DNA of 64,000 nucleotides from Mimachlamys varia (taxonomy: Eukaryota; Mollusca; Bivalvia; Pectinida; Pectinidae): NCBI GenBank assembly GCA_947623455.1, contig OX392528.1, positions 48,130,322 through 48,194,321 on the forward strand, read 5' to 3'. Each line of letters starts with the position of its first letter. Within the stretch, counting starts at the first letter, position 1. Position numbers and translations under genes: made by a program. The notes beneath the pieces are model-generated. The model did not search any database. It was not told the DNA's origin and worked only from the letters and a program-made list of their open reading frames with translations. This document shows positions 37,150 through 49,193 of the stretch, piece after piece.

Positions 37150-38475
37150 GTATTTATCAGTAAGATAGAGAGTTGTATTTAAAGTTCTACGACGAGTTGT
37201 ATTGAACAGATCTACGACGAGTTGTATTTAACAGTCCTTTAGAGAAATGTTTCTAACAGTACGATATATAATTGATTTTAACATTTCTAATTAGATTTGT
37301 ATTTCAACAGTCCTTTAGAGAAGTATCTTTAACAGTAAGATAGAGAATTGATTTTAACATTTCTAATTATATTTGTATTTAAAAGTCCTTTAGAGAAGTA
37401 TATTTGACAGCTGAACAGATAATTATATTTAACAGTTATATAGAGAATTATATTTAACAATGCTACAGGGAAGTGTATTTAACAGTTCTACGGGGAGGTG
37501 TATTTAACAGTTCTACAGAAAAGTGTATTTAACAGTTCTACAGAGAAGTGCATTTAACAGTTCTACAGAGAAGTGGATTTAACAGTTCTACAGAGAAGTG
37601 TATTTAACAGTTCTACAGAGAAGTGTATTTAACAGTTCTACAGAGAAGTGCATTTAACAGTTCTACAGAGAAGTGCATTTAACATTTCTACAGAGAAGTG
37701 TATTTAACAGTTCTACAGAGAAGTGTATTTAACAGTTCTACAGAGAAGTGCATTTAACAGTTCTACAGAGAAGTGCAATTAACAGTTCTACAGAGAAGTG
37801 GATTTAACAGTTCTACAGAGAAGAGTATTTAACAGTTCTACAGAGAAATGTATTTAACAGTTCTACAGAGAAGTGTATTTAACAATTCTTTAGAGAAGTG
37901 ATTGATCAGTTCAACTAGGAAGTGTACTTAAAATAGTTATATATAGAGAGAAGTGTATTTAACAGTTATATACAGAAGTGTATTTAACAGTTCTACAGAG
38001 AAGTGTATTTAACAATTCTACAAAGAAGTGTATTTAACAACTTTACAGGGAAGTGTATTTAACAGTTCTACAAAGAAGTGTATCTACCAGTCCTACAGAG
38101 AAGTCTATTTAACAGTTCTACAGGGAATTGTATTTAACAGTTCTACAGATAAGTATATTTAACAATCCTTTAGAGAAGTGTATTTAACAATCCTTTAGAG
38201 AAGTGTATTTAACAATCCTTTAGAGAAGTGTATTCAACAATCTTTTAGAGAAGTGCATTTAACAATCCTGTAGAGAAGTGTATTTAACAATCCTTTAGAG
38301 CAGTGTATTGAACAGTTCTACAGAGAAGTGCATTTAACAGTTCTACAGAGAATTATATCTAACAGTTCGGCAAAGAAGTTCATTTATAGCTATATAAGAG
38401 TATTTAACAGTTATACAGAAAAGTGTATTGAACAGTTCTATAGAAAAGTGTATTTAACCGTTCTACAGAAAAGTG
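37150..38475. repeat. Minisatellite, 25-bp unit, about 50 copies
   Basis: The unit is cagagaagtgtatttaacag then ttcta. The central block (about 37480-37880) is the most uniform. The ends carry variants, such as tcctttagag replacing tctacagag in the 37290-37390 and 38160-38300 runs. The unit is not a multiple of three and has no coding frame. Confidence 0.95.
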
Positions 38476-39016
38476 TTTTAAAGAAAACAGTATTAATCGC
38501 ATAAAAATCAGAGTTCAACTAAATGTGTCTGCCTTCATTTTTCAAGATACAAAGTGGTAGACTCCTCTGTGTAATTTCCTATTTGTTAAGCTTACTTAAA
38601 CCAGGGCCTGCATTTATAAAACCATTGCCATATTCAATTATCTTTGTATTCTTATTTACTCGAATAGATCATGCAGAATTACGAAAGTGTATTGCTCGCT
38701 TATCAGATATGTTTATTTGTTTCTGACTCGAAATCGAATTAATTGATTAAAAGATAATAACTCGAAATTTCAAGATGGACAAAATTGGTGTGGGAGCAAT
38801 ACGCTTCTGTACTCTTATGCTCTTCTGAACAAAAACTCATGTCAAGATATTTTTTTCAGAGCCCAGGTTTTTGAAGTAAACTATTAGGAATGATTATCTC
38901 AAATCCTTTTGATTGAAAGTTAGATATAAATCTTTCGGGAAATCTTTTTGCTAAAGTTTAATAAAAAGATATTTAGAACTACGAGGTATACAACACCGTT
39001 TGACATCAGAACATAC
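38476..39016. other. Noncoding stretch, nothing recognised
   Basis: A plus frame at 38523-38726 has no domain or splice support. Confidence 0.4.
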
Positions 39017-39130
39017 CGATGAAGCCATGTCGCTCCAGTCTGATGATCCGAACTCGCTACCAGGCCTCCCCAGGCGACCAGAACTTTCATCTCCTACCAT
39101 CGTGTACCTGGAGAAGACGAGTCTGGTGTA
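39017..39130 (-). CDS. Candidate cytoplasmic exon of gene B
   Basis: Between acceptor tatctccag and donor TCG|GTATGT there are exactly 38 codons, phase 0 on both sides. They read YTRLVFSRYTMVGDESS, GRLGRPGSEF and GSSDWSDMASS, and third positions are rich in G and C, unlike the surroundings. The transmembrane exon at 52856 ends in phase 0, so the two could join as KIFE-YTRL. The serine-rich, charged sequence suits a cytoplasmic tail. Against this, the gap is 13.7 kb and contains the MFS pseudogene. The opposite strand is also open here, so the strand is not certain. Confidence 0.4.
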
Positions 39131-39890
39131 CTGGAGATACCATATATCAAATATCACATCAATGAACGAAGACAGTTCATTCTTTAATGCCTCTTTAGGA
39201 TTTATAAGGGTGGAGTCAATTGTCTGGTGCTGAGCTATTTATGTCACCGTTGGTACATGTAGCATTTCTTTGGTGGATTTCCATAGCGAAGAAAATGTTC
39301 ATAGAAAAATAGTGTTTTTTTTTGTGAACGCCTTGCGGATACAGTTTATTGATTTTTTTCTTTTTCTTTTGTCTTTTGTGTTTTTTCTTGTGGCTTTTGC
39401 TACTTATCGATGCTTTACTGCTAAGAAAGTGGTAAAGTTGGTTATAATAGATCCCTTTAATATATAGATTTGTTGTCTAATATTGGAAATAATATTAATG
39501 TTTTCAATACATTGTTTTTGGAACTATCAAACAACGTGTGATTCATAACAGAGTATGAATCTTCACAAGAGATCATGACATCATTGGAATTGTTACGTCA
39601 CTTTCATAATATTTGGAATAACTGGCGATACGTCATGCTCTGCTTACCGATAAGTTTACTGAAAGTTCAAAATATGTTAATGTTTAGAGCTTTTTAATGA
39701 AAGATGGTTAACATTTCTGTTTGTAACTGTAAGGCTGAATTAAAACTTATATTGCAAAAATATGTTCGAGTTTTTGGCGTTTGTTTTCAAGTCATTAGTT
39801 ACTCTTAGCTGACCTGTGTTGTTTTTATTTTTTAAATCGACCAATTTACCAGTTTTGGGAAAGGTCTTATTTTAGAAGTAGTCCACTCTT
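39131..39890. other. Noncoding stretch, nothing recognised
   Basis: AT-rich, with no exon or family repeat recognised. Confidence 0.4.
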
Positions 39891-39894
39891 AGCT

Positions 39895-40620
39895 AACTTG
39901 TTTTTTTATATTCATACCAGGCTGAATTTGTCGCGGAGCTTATCATGACAGGCAAAAAAAAGGACCCAAAGCGACTATTCTGCTTCAGCTTTATTTTGTA
40001 TTTAACTATTACAAACATGGGCATCTTAAAACTAAGCTGTACGTTAACGTGACAATTTCTATTTCCTGATCGTGAACCTTACACATCTTAACGGTAACAT
40101 CCCTACTTCTCCATCTTATAGTGTTTACATATCGCAGTAAATTCGCTTTCTTGGGCTTGCTCGAGATACTACCGCGATTCGCGATATTGGTGTCGGCTGC
40201 TGACAAACACACTTACGGCAGGGGTACGGCAAATGAAGGTTAATGAATGTCATAGATACGTTTTGGAGTCGCAGTCTGGTCTAAATAAGATAAATACATA
40301 TAATAATATATCCTTGAACGATATAAAGGTACACTTTCTGGATATTATAATATGACTAGTTATGATTGATAATAATTCGTTCCTTATTTCAGGACGTGAT
40401 ATTTCTTGATTGTTAGATAGATTTACATTGAAGATTTGTTGATGAAAAAGAAGAGCGCTTTCCTTTTTGGATGTCCTGGTCCTATTATTTTGTCCTATTA
40501 TCTTGTCCTATTATCTTGTCCTATTATCTTGCAATTTTTCAAACGTTCCCGTGCAAATATTTCCTTTGTTAATATTTTGATTGTAAATAAATCAATTTTA
40601 AACTTGGAATGCGTTTTTTT
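39895..40620 (+). mobile_element. PLE relic, RT fragment plus decayed tail (P4)
   Basis: FLYSYQAEFVAELIMTGKKK at about 39904-39965 is the palm block after NCAPLLAD in this family. A shared segment tcggctgctgacaaacac follows (40191-40208; also in P3 near 32839). A worn tail runs from about 40300 to 40620 (gttgatgaaaaagaagagc). Confidence 0.6.
40479..40530. repeat. 13-bp tandem repeat, four units
   Basis: The unit ttgtcctattatc is expanded inside the PLE tail. Confidence 0.8.
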
Positions 40621-40639
40621 TTGACAATTGTTATTTTTA

Positions 40640-41430
40640 CTTATTTTTGATGCACCTCGTCTTCCAGCCATTAGTAAAGATTGTGAATATTCTGGAGATT
40701 TGGGAGTGTTATTTCATTTATCGTCCAAACATACCTTATTTCCTTCATTGAGTAAAAACGTAGCTGTCCTTGAGTTTATCTCTTAGTTTGATTTATCACA
40801 CACATCCTTTTACTGGCGGAGAAATTTAGAAGTAAAACCGGACAAGATAAACGATTTAAAGCTTTCTCATTCGCGTATACTGTCCTTGATACGAACATGT
40901 GCCTTCTTCAATGACAGTTATAGATTCTTCAGGGAAATCATGCTGAACCAATACCATCGAATGATGGATATAAGAAATCCGTGTTTTAAACAACATGACC
41001 AACTTGGGATGTGCGTTGTGACTGTCCTGATCCCCAGCAGAAATAAATGGCTAGAATCAGCCGGGTAAAGGCTGCTCACGACATCATTGTGTTGAGATCG
41101 AATCGCAAGGTAAAAATAACCAACTATCAAAATGCAATCACGGTAACATATATTGTCATTATATTTCTGATGACATTTTCACGAACGATAAAATATTTAA
41201 GTTATGACACCTCGGCATATATTTTCGTGAACAAACTGTCAATAAGAATACCCTTATCAATCATTTATAATGTACGGCAAAAAGGATCTCTTTTTCCTCT
41301 GATATGCATTCTTTCTTTGTCCTCTTACGTTCGCTGGCTTCAAAATAATATCGTAAGTGATAGTATAAAATAGGAATCAATGTATCTAAACAGGATTGTA
41401 TACAAAAATCTATGAATATCAAGCTGTCGA
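40640..41430. other. Noncoding stretch with one hydrophobic open frame
   Basis: The plus frame at 41047-41373 (108 codons) has two hydrophobic stretches (VTYIVIIFLMTF and others) but no family motif that I can name. Confidence 0.3.
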
Positions 41431-41990
41431 CAAAACCATAATCCGCACTCGATATCTACTTATTTTACAGTAAAATATGAATAATGAAGATTTACAAGGG
41501 GCCCTTGCAGAGGACAAGAGAACAAGAACAAGGTCTCCCTAAAGAGAAAGCGTCTTCTTCTTCATCGACGACATCCGAAGTGTAAATCAATGTCGCATCT
41601 GGGTCTTCAAGATGTCAGGTTATTTCTATCGAAAAAGGAAAAGTTCATGATCTGAAAATTAAAATTGTCACTTGTGGTACATTTTATGTATAAAGCTTAA
41701 CATTAAGCTGTCCATGTTAGTCATATTTTTAGTTAAGGTCGAAGTAAGAAGCTGATGTAGAAGAGTACTACACTGTGTCCTTAATTTCAAGATCAGAAGG
41801 GTAAATACAATCGACAAGGATCGCAACCGTCTAATTGTTTACAGAAGACACTTTGTCGATATATTTAAAAGTGAAATTTAAAGATTCGGTAAGGTATTGG
41901 CTACCTGTCCTGATAAGCTCCAAGACAAAATAACCCTTCTATGAAAACAAAAACAAGTCAGTTAGAGAGGGGCAAACTTCTTTCCCATTC
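41430..41990 (-). mobile_element. PLE relic, RT fragment plus tail (P5)
   Basis: The minus strand reads SLTDLFLFS, a stop, then FVLELIRTG (about 41985-41905). The run VDCIYPSDLEIKDT and STSASYFDL follows (about 41826-41750), the segment downstream of the catalytic YIDD motif in PLE palms. The tail lies next at 41430-41620 in the same orientation. The order RT then tail matches P3, P4 and P7. Confidence 0.65.
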
Positions 41991-42204
41991 TTTCAAACAC
42001 AACCAATAGGATGTCATTAAATTCAATCATGCGTTTGCAAGACTGTTCACAGTAAGAGTATAAGTTCATATGTTGGTTTCGCCTTAGCAACTACAAAGAA
42101 ACGTGTGATTTTTTGTATCCATCAATAAATGAGCAAAATAAAAAATATTAATCAATTCTGAAAGAAAAGCACCCGTTGAAAAAATAAATAAGCGTGAATA
42201 GAAA

Positions 42205-42741
42205 TCAATTCTGAAAAATGCTTCTAAAAGTAAAAACAAACAAGAACAAGTAGTGTACCCAATGCATGAAATACAGAAGGCTCAGACAACGGTTAAATTC
42301 ATGCCTCATCTCAAAATATCCTGCCGCTGTAACCAACAGATAGGTGGGACCCTTGTCTACGTATAGCGGATATATCATTTGAGTATGAAGCGTTTGAATG
42401 GAATGTTCCTTGAAATTTTCTTGTTGCGAGACAGGATTCCTTAAAATAAAAAATATTAGGGTAGGTTTTGAATCCTTACGATACAATGTATCATTTAAAA
42501 AAAATGTTTCGTTTTTTTTTTTTGTAATTTTGGCTTCTGCTTTAAGAGTGTGACTGTACCATCTTTTCAAGTTCAACAGTACACACCATACATTTCTACC
42601 ACGTTTCTGGTCAAACGTAGTAATTATCAGATTCTCCTGTGATATAAGTGTCTGCTTTCCCGCCATTATGTACAATTCGCTGTCCCCATTATTCTTCGAT
42701 GGACACTTCGATGTGTGTATTATTTGAAATACAACATGCAC
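42205..42741 (-). CDS. Unrecognised 178-codon open frame
   Basis: This is one of the two longest uninterrupted frames in the window. It opens with GTG, so it may be an exon; an acceptor-like cgaag lies before CPSKNNGDSELY. The stretch SELYIMAGKQTL and FDQKRGRNVWCV is faintly like one kelch blade (LYvmGG..ydp..W), but the diagnostic GG is AG and no second blade follows. The C-terminal end is hydrophobic (YLFLFVFTF). I make no functional call. Confidence 0.2.
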   Translation of the reverse strand: MHVVFQIIHTSKCPSKNNGDSELYIMAGKQTLISQENLIITTFDQKRGRNVWCVLLNLKRWYSHTLKAEAKITKKKNETFFLNDTLYRKDSKPTLIFFILRNPVSQQENFKEHSIQTLHTQMIYPLYVDKGPTYLLVTAAGYFEMRHEFNRCLSLLYFMHWVHYLFLFVFTFRSIFQN

Positions 42742-42759
42742 CGTTAATAAGGTTATTTT

Positions 42760-43790
42760 CCTAGCCTAGAATTCCCCGTCCGCTAAGGTTACAAGTCAGA
42801 CATTTTTTTCGGAAGTAATACTGATTTGTTGGGGTTTTTTATGGGATGAATCTTATTAATTTGTATACAAGTAGTTGTGGCTTGTGACATCGATGCTTAA
42901 AATGTATAGAACATCGAGTCATAATTATCCATCGGTGTGGCAGACAAAAAATATCATTTCCACGGAAAAAAATACAAATTATATTATGAAAGATGAAACT
43001 AGTCTAGTAGTGTTATTGACTTTCAGGAACATCACTCACATATTTATATGAAAACACGTGCATTTATCTCCAGCCTAATAACAAATATCAAGAGAGAAAT
43101 ATTGATCTTATCTTTTTGTTCTCCCTCCTACCAATTCTTGTTTCAGTGAAGTTTCCCATGACATCCTCTGGAGTCTGGAATCACATGCACATTGTCAGGG
43201 TATAACATTTCATCGAAATGACATTTACATAGATAGGTATTCCCATGTGTGATTCCTTTCTTCAATAATTTCATCTCCATGTTACTTCACCTGAACCCAA
43301 TGAAACAAATGCTTTCATATACAATTCTATTTATAGTAAATTCCAAGACAGATATCCTATGTAAATAGTTTATGTTCCACATCATTTTATAAGCTAAGAT
43401 AACACACCTAGAAGTATCCCAATTATTTGTAAAATATTCATTTTATCATATTAATGAATATCTGGATTTTGTTATTTATATTACAACATATTCCCGATGA
43501 TCTGCAATAAAATTGAAATTCTATTATGAAAAATAAACGTTTTTTCTTGTTTGTTTCATCAGTAGTAGAATTTGGGTTAAACTATGTCATAATATACTCC
43601 ATATATCAACGGAAGTAGGAAGCAAAACAGTCCGCCGAAGGAAACTGCATATACAGCACAACCAGACAAATACATAAAAAATATTGTAAACATACAGAGA
43701 CCAGACAAATATATCAAATTTGCTGTTCTTACTGATAACATATATGTAGTTTATATGCATGGCAATCTACAAAATCAGTATAACGATCTC
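42760..43790. other. Noncoding stretch, nothing recognised
   Basis: No exon, hairpin or family repeat stood out. Confidence 0.4.
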
Positions 43791-44130
43791 GATCAAAAAT
43801 ATCGAGAAAACATGTTATAATCCTTACCCAGTAGTACAGTAAAGACAAAAAAATCAGAGAATTCCAAAGCATCAACAAAACCATAATCCGAACTCAAAAT
43901 CGAATAAACTAGAGGCAAAGTAGGAACAAATGAGAGATTTACATGGGGACTCTCGTAAAAGCACAAGAGAATACGACCATATGTTCCGGAAGAATAAGCG
44001 TCTTCTGCTTCATCGACGACAACCGCCATGTTAATCTTTGTCATATTAAAGTAAACATCAAGTACTCAAAACGAGAACTGAGTATCATTTTCAAAAACAG
44101 CATACTCAAAAATGTCTATCTTAATATCAC
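43790..44130 (-). repeat. PLE 3' tail copy, best preserved; family description
   Basis: Landmarks read on the sense (here minus) strand are: gatgtttactttga; ggcgggtgtcgtcgatgaag; cagaagacgcttattcttcc; ggaacac..tggtcttattctc; gagggtctccatgtaaat; cctctagtttaatcgattt; gagttcggattatggttttg; ttgacgc. The family is about 300-350 bp. In P3, P4, P5, P6 and P7 it lies downstream of RT relics in a fixed orientation, so I infer that it is their 3' end. Lone copies are then 5'-truncated insertions. A minus frame (VVDEAEDAYSSGTYG) is open in this copy but broken in others. Confidence 0.75.
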
Positions 44131-44569
44131 TTAAAGACTTTATATCGTCCGTCCATATGTCATTGTCCACATATCGAATTACTTGATTAATTCAGAAACA
44201 TATCCTGAGTTGTTCCTAGTCACTAGAATGAAAAGAAAATTTTTAAAAGAAAAAGAATTATGGTCTTTATATGCTAAGAATTCATTTGTATACTTACAAT
44301 CAGGGTTTGAAAGCCCTTTAAAGTAAAGAAAATTGAGGAATTTGCATCTGTTTTGTTTTTCACACTTGTTAACGATAATGGTATCATTGTTCATAATTAA
44401 TATTCTACCAAAAACAAAACTACAAATATCGAAACTACTTAATGCCCCAATACAAATGTTTTCAATTTTGACACCCAGCATTAGGCTTTCAGCATACACT
44501 AGTTTTCCTGCTTTAATGCTTACGCTTGTTTGGTTAATTTATATTATTATACCTCTTTTATATAACACA

Positions 44570-45114
44570 GTCAGGGATTGGTCGAGAGCCGTTACGTGTC
44601 AGGGAGACTACACTTCATGTCTCCCTCGCGTTCATCATGTCCAATTTCTCATGTCTCCCTCATGCGGAGCCCCTCGTAGGAGTTGTCGTTCGTGGTACGG
44701 AACTCTCCGAGGTGTTCCGATGAACAACATGGCAGACAACAGACGTTTTCATTAAGCAGACGCCGATGAAATCAACAATATTCTGCAGGCAAAGAACGCG
44801 GAAAACACAAAACAGGCCTCAAAAAGATTATATACAGTGACACTGAAAGATTAATAGAATCACTTTTTTTTAATTGAACTGTTTATTTCTACATATTATT
44901 ATTTAATAAATGTATTGTTTGTGAATCATTTGAATAAAGTTTTTATTGATGCTGTATTTCGGTATAATAAATAATTTATTGCCCTGGTTGTAGGGAGACA
45001 TGACGATTAGTTTACCAGCGGCAAGTCATATTTCCCTCGGGCTTCGCCCTCGGGAAAATATGACATGTCTTGGATAAACAAATCGTCATGTCTCCCTACT
45101 ACCAGGGCAATAAA
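44570..45114 (+). mobile_element. Crypton-like recombinase remnant joined to a foldback end
   Basis: At about 44728-44850 the plus strand reads NNMADNRRFH, a stop, then ADADEINNILQAKNAENTKQ and ASKRLYTV. This resembles the N-terminus of Crypton-derived tyrosine recombinases (the ELE.LL..KDAKNTK..I type of block) as I know the family. The catalytic domain is absent. The segment is followed by a foldback at 44975-45114 whose arms begin tttattgccctgg and end ccagggcaataaa, with a 3-base loop (ttc) between gggc and gccc. Confidence 0.45.
44975..45114. repeat. Foldback element, about 68-bp arms
   Basis: The left arm contains tagggagacatgacgatt and the right arm aatcgtcatgtctcccta. The centre is ctcgggc-ttc-gccctcg. 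Confidence 0.9.
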
Positions 45115-45369
45115 TGTATATTATCAAGTTGTATTATGATCTCTCATTGTATACATAATGAATAATAGCCTTCCGCTAAAACATCAAAATGTATACAATA
45201 TCACTTGTAAATCACTATTGTTGATCTTTATTTATTGGTTTCCATCATCTGTATATCGGGTATGACAGGTGATTACATGTATAAACATGGCTATAAATAT
45301 TCCTCCAGGTTCTACACGATATGAACTTTCAAGCAAAAACGACCTTGAGCAGGGAAAATATGTATTATA

Positions 45370-45460
45370 TTTTTCTCCATGTAAATACTTTACCTCTAGT
45401 TTAATCGATTTTGAGTTCGGATTATGGTTTTGTTGACGCTTTTGTATTCACTGGTTTTTC
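45370..45460 (+). repeat. PLE 3' tail, short fragment
   Basis: Only the final part is kept: ctccatgtaaatac, acctctagtttaatcgatt, gagttcggattatggttttg, ttgacgc. Confidence 0.7.
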
Positions 45461-45809
45461 TTAAAAAATCTCATAAAGTAACATTACTTCAACATTTTAC
45501 AAAAAAAAAACAAAACAAAAAAACCGTTTCCAGGGTAGGAAATGACATACAGTGTACATGTTTCAATAATTCATGACAATGACTCATTTTGGATATTTTA
45601 TAATGATACTAAATCATTTTTATATCAAAACTCAGATCTGTAAACAGTGTTTTAATCTATATAAGCTTCATCTTTTCCATCTCTTGATAAAACAATCTTA
45701 TGCTAACAATGTTGACATGTCAGAGATGTTTGATCATTTCCGTAACACGTGTTACATGTTGTTTCTAAGAACTGTGGCAACTTTGATAATATACACATTA
45801 CATACATAT

Positions 45810-46105
45810 TTTCGTAGTACACGGTTTGAAATTATACAGACCTAGTTTATTTTTACATCCAAATTCATAAATTAAAGGGGATTTACGTACCTGACCCTTC
45901 TGATTCTACATTAGTTTAGAAATTTTGGATTCCCACTTTTTGGCCCCTAGCATCACTGAAGAGTCCAAGGAGAACAAAACAGAAGAGTCCAAGGATAACG
46001 AAACAGCTGTATGATGTAGTTTAATTAATGTTTTCAGCATAATGTATCTATTACTAAATTTAAAAGTTACAGCATATGTGAATGTTACGTCATCTTTTAT
46101 AAGCA
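45810..46105 (+). mobile_element. Hammerhead-bearing dispersed repeat, copy at 45.9 kb
   Basis: A long copy. Its left part is ttttcgtagtacacggtttg, ttcataaattaaagggg, ctgacccttctg and ttggattcccac. Its right part is gtatctattactaaattt and tgttacgtcatctttt. It shares most of its length with the copy at 62.2 kb. Confidence 0.75.
45950..46017 (+). ncRNA. Hammerhead motif 4 with an internal duplication
   Basis: GCATCA, CTGAAGA and the final GAAA-CAGCTGT-A-TGATGT are present. The middle is duplicated: cagaagagtccaagga-aacaaaacagaagagtccaagg. The insertion separates the two core strands, so the ribozyme must be inactive. Confidence 0.55.
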
Positions 46106-46149
46106 TAATTTATGTAAAATATTTGGTAGTTTGAAGATACAGAATACAG

Positions 46150-46370
46150 AAGTCCCAATAAAATCATAGTTTCATCTCAAAATCTATAAAACTTGTGAGG
46201 TAGTACATGAACAAAGATTAGATTTACACGGAGACCATTGAAAAAGTAAAAAAAAAATAAGACCAAGTGAAATTTAGGAAGAATAGGAGTCTTCTGATTC
46301 ATTGACGAAACCCACGATGTAAATCTAAGTCACATCCAAGTTAATGTAAGGTACTCAAATTGAGAACTAT
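46150..46370 (-). repeat. PLE 3' tail copy
   Basis: Antisense copy with caaagattagatttacacgg, gaagaataggagtcttctg and attgacgaaacccacgatg. Confidence 0.65.
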
Positions 46371-46677
46371 GGCTGCAGTCTTAATTACTGCAAATATAGC
46401 TTGTCTTTTACACATGGTAACAAAAGCGACGCAACAAACACAGAGTTGCTGAACTTGTTGGTCTTCAGTTAGAGCGCAGATAGCATTGCTCGGATTTGAC
46501 ACAGAATTACATATGTGCTGTCGCCATCGGAATACAATCTTATATTATGCTTCTTATACTTTCCTTGTAAATTTTTCTTTTTATATTGATTTTGATTAAC
46601 ACATCACATATTCATTAACGCAGTATTTGTTTTCATACCAAATACTCAAAACCTTTGCAAATTTGTCGTCATAGTTG

Positions 46678-46789
46678 TGACATTCATTGGTATGTAACAT
46701 ACATCGGCGTACAATGTACCTACATTGAATGCATTTTAAGTAAGTACGGTATAGGTAAGCACATGCTTGTTACACACCAATGAATGTCA
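46678..46789. mobile_element. Short MITE, 21-bp inverted ends
   Basis: tgacattcattggtatgtaac (46678-46698) pairs with gttacacaccaatgaatgtca (46769-46789) with one mismatch. The interior is about 70 bp. A related end lies near 8271. Confidence 0.7.
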
Positions 46790-47159
46790 AAAACAGTATT
46801 AGTTAAAATATGTTTCACTGCCAGGGTAAATCTAGACAGAAAAGCTAACAGTTATGTTCATTTTCAACAACAATATTGTAAAAAAATCAGAATCCGGAAA
46901 GTTATTATACTGGAGACGAAATATGAACAATAAAATGGTTTAAAGGAAGACTACTGAACAATAATAGATAATTATTTAACCAGTTGTTCGAAAAGGATAA
47001 GCATGTTTTGCTTATTCTGCATTGTAAATGTAGGACACTTCCAAGAGAACAACAAGTTCTAAAATTAAGGACAAATGACTTAATGATCAATTATGTTCAT
47101 GATCGTCTACCTTCCTATCATTTAAGGATACATACTATTTCTCAAAAACAATTAAGATG
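46790..47159. other. Noncoding stretch, nothing recognised
   Basis: Overlapping short frames at 46905-47169 carry no domain. Confidence 0.4.
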
Positions 47160-47290
47160 GCGATCTTAAGTCTTGCCCTCATTATCCATCAATCTGCATC
47201 TTTAATTCATGTGCCGTTTGTCTGTTCGTCAGTAGCCAACGTCTATCACAAAAATATCGACTTAAAGCCGTTACAAGCCCTGTAATAGAA
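47160..47290 (-). repeat. PLE interior fragment
   Basis: The reverse complement matches the segment of P3 near 32815-32940 (gtgataga..tcggct.ctgac, gatgcag.ttgat, gtcgccat). It sits directly after the stop of the MFS pseudogene. Confidence 0.5.
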
Positions 47291-47304
47291 AATGTAAATT
47301 GATA

Positions 47305-48425
47305 TTAAAATCTGGTTGTTTTCGATGGGGGATCTCTGATATTAGTTTCAGAAGCAGGATGCAAATGAATCAGTTTCACACAGATAGTAATAAGAATTAC
47401 ATAAACAACACTCTCTATAAGTAGCACATACGGTAATTGCATGTAATTGACATGTTCCATTAAGTAACCAATCAGTAATGAATTAAGTCCAGATCCTAGG
47501 GACGCTACAATGGTAAAATACGCGGCAATTTTACCTGAAACAGGGAACAAATACACCTCTGTTAAAGTAAAGATACATGGCGACAAAACTGCCACACCAA
47601 ACCCTGAAAGAACACTGCTGATCCAAATCATGTAGTCTAGAGAAAAAATTCCACTGAGCACTAAACCTACGTGTGCAATGATAAGCAGAAGTGCGTAATA
47701 CGTCATCAATTTCATCGTACTAAGGGATGACGCCTGTAGCAATAAACCGACAAGTCGACCTACAACAATTGCTATTGCAGCTATCATAACCACATAGGCA
47801 CTTCTCTGACTGCTCCATCCCATCTGTGTGGCACAGAAAGAGGGAACAAATTCACCGAACGAATCCTCCATTGAAGTGTCCAGTGCAGACATTAGTCCCG
47901 TTATCAACAACGTTACAGAAAGAAATGTTCCAGATACATGTTTCTCGGCTGTCGTGTTGTCATGGCTGTATATAACATTGAACTTTCCGGTGATATATCT
48001 TATGAATATCACTAACGTGGCAGCAAAATAAGGCCTATAAGCCCAGTAGATATACTATACGGAATATACTGACGCGATGAAGCATCCGAAATTGCTGTTT
48101 TGCATTGCCCCCGTTTTTATGACTCCAAGTTGCGTAACACTTGAATTGATGTTCGATAGTTCAGAGTTTTTTTGTTAGAAATGTAGAATGTTTCTCTTCC
48201 CAGAAAACAAATAATTAATTTTCATGTTTGTCAAAAAAGGTGAAATTTTAAGAGGGGATAATACACTTCCAAGACCCAACGAAAAATACAAGGCGTGCAT
48301 CGGTGTCTCAGTACTGGAGTCCCACAAGGCGGACATCTCGGCTAGTACCACTGAAAGAAACAATGGATATATTAACTCTACATCAGTGGTAATCAACAAC
48401 AAAAACATGTCATCGTTGCCGCAAT
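47305..48425 (-). CDS. MFS pseudogene, exon with TM helices 4-12 and two in-frame stops
   Basis: The acceptor is tgatag before AT-TGC-GGC (phase 1). The same frame runs from 48425 to the natural stop TAA at 47305 and is interrupted only by TAA 48175-48177 and TAG 48055-48057. The 235 codons after the second stop hold six hydrophobic helices. Confidence 0.75.
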
Positions 48426-48469
48426 CTATCAGTAATACGGCACACATAATTAATTAAGATAGTTTTTAG

Positions 48470-48640
48470 TTGTGGTTTTATGTAATAAGACCAGCAATAC
48501 CTCGCCTTATTCTCTTGAACATTTTTAACGGCACATGTGTCTATGTTAATTTGTCCTTTGTTCATATCTTGTCCCTTTTTTAATCGATTATGAGTTAAGA
48601 TTATTAATTGTTAACATTTCAGTATTTTTCTGATTTGTTT
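48470..48640 (+). repeat. PLE 3' tail, fragment
   Basis: Opposite strand to the MFS pseudogene and inside its intron. It keeps cttattctcttgaacattt, tttgttcatatcttg and tttaatcgattatgag. Confidence 0.6.
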
Positions 48641-49193
48641 ACACACAACTTTTGTTGTTGTTTACTTACACTGAAATGATTATTTACCCGATCCAAGATG
48701 ACAGAGTGATCTTGACAATGGCTTTTGACCTCAGTAGGTATTTCTGTGACTTAAACATCTTGAAAACTTAACTCTGATTTAAGTGCCCTATTCAACCAAA
48801 TAGTAATTTCATCCCCTGACCAGGGGGAACGTAAAGACAAGGGAGTATGAAATTCACAGCTAAAGACCCTTCTATCAATGAAAATTATTTCATTCCAGCA
48901 TATCCTGATTTGAAGAAGATTATTGAGTTTTAGTCAATTTCACCCTGTTAAGCCGTTATTCACATTAGTCTCCATCAACGATAATGTCTATTATTTTGAT
49001 CTCCAAAGAAGAAAATTGTTTATGGTTTTGATTTACACTGAAGAATGTCTTTATCGTTAAATCTTAAAATTCTTACTCTTGGAATAATGCAAAAGTATCC
49101 AGTTTCAATCACGCACATCATAATCTATAGATTCAATATAAAACTTATGATTGATGATATTTGCTATAGGTATGATTAATCAATAAATAATAC

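Noticed and set aside
41047..41373. Hydrophobic 108-codon frame, first taken for the end of a GPCR
   Set aside because: No NPxxY, CWxP or other receptor motif is present, and there is no neighbouring exon.
43943..44134. FCFIDD reading as an RT catalytic motif in tail copies (also 11747-11959)
   Set aside because: It is on the strand opposite to the RT relics that precede the tail, so the resemblance is a coincidence of the antisense strand.
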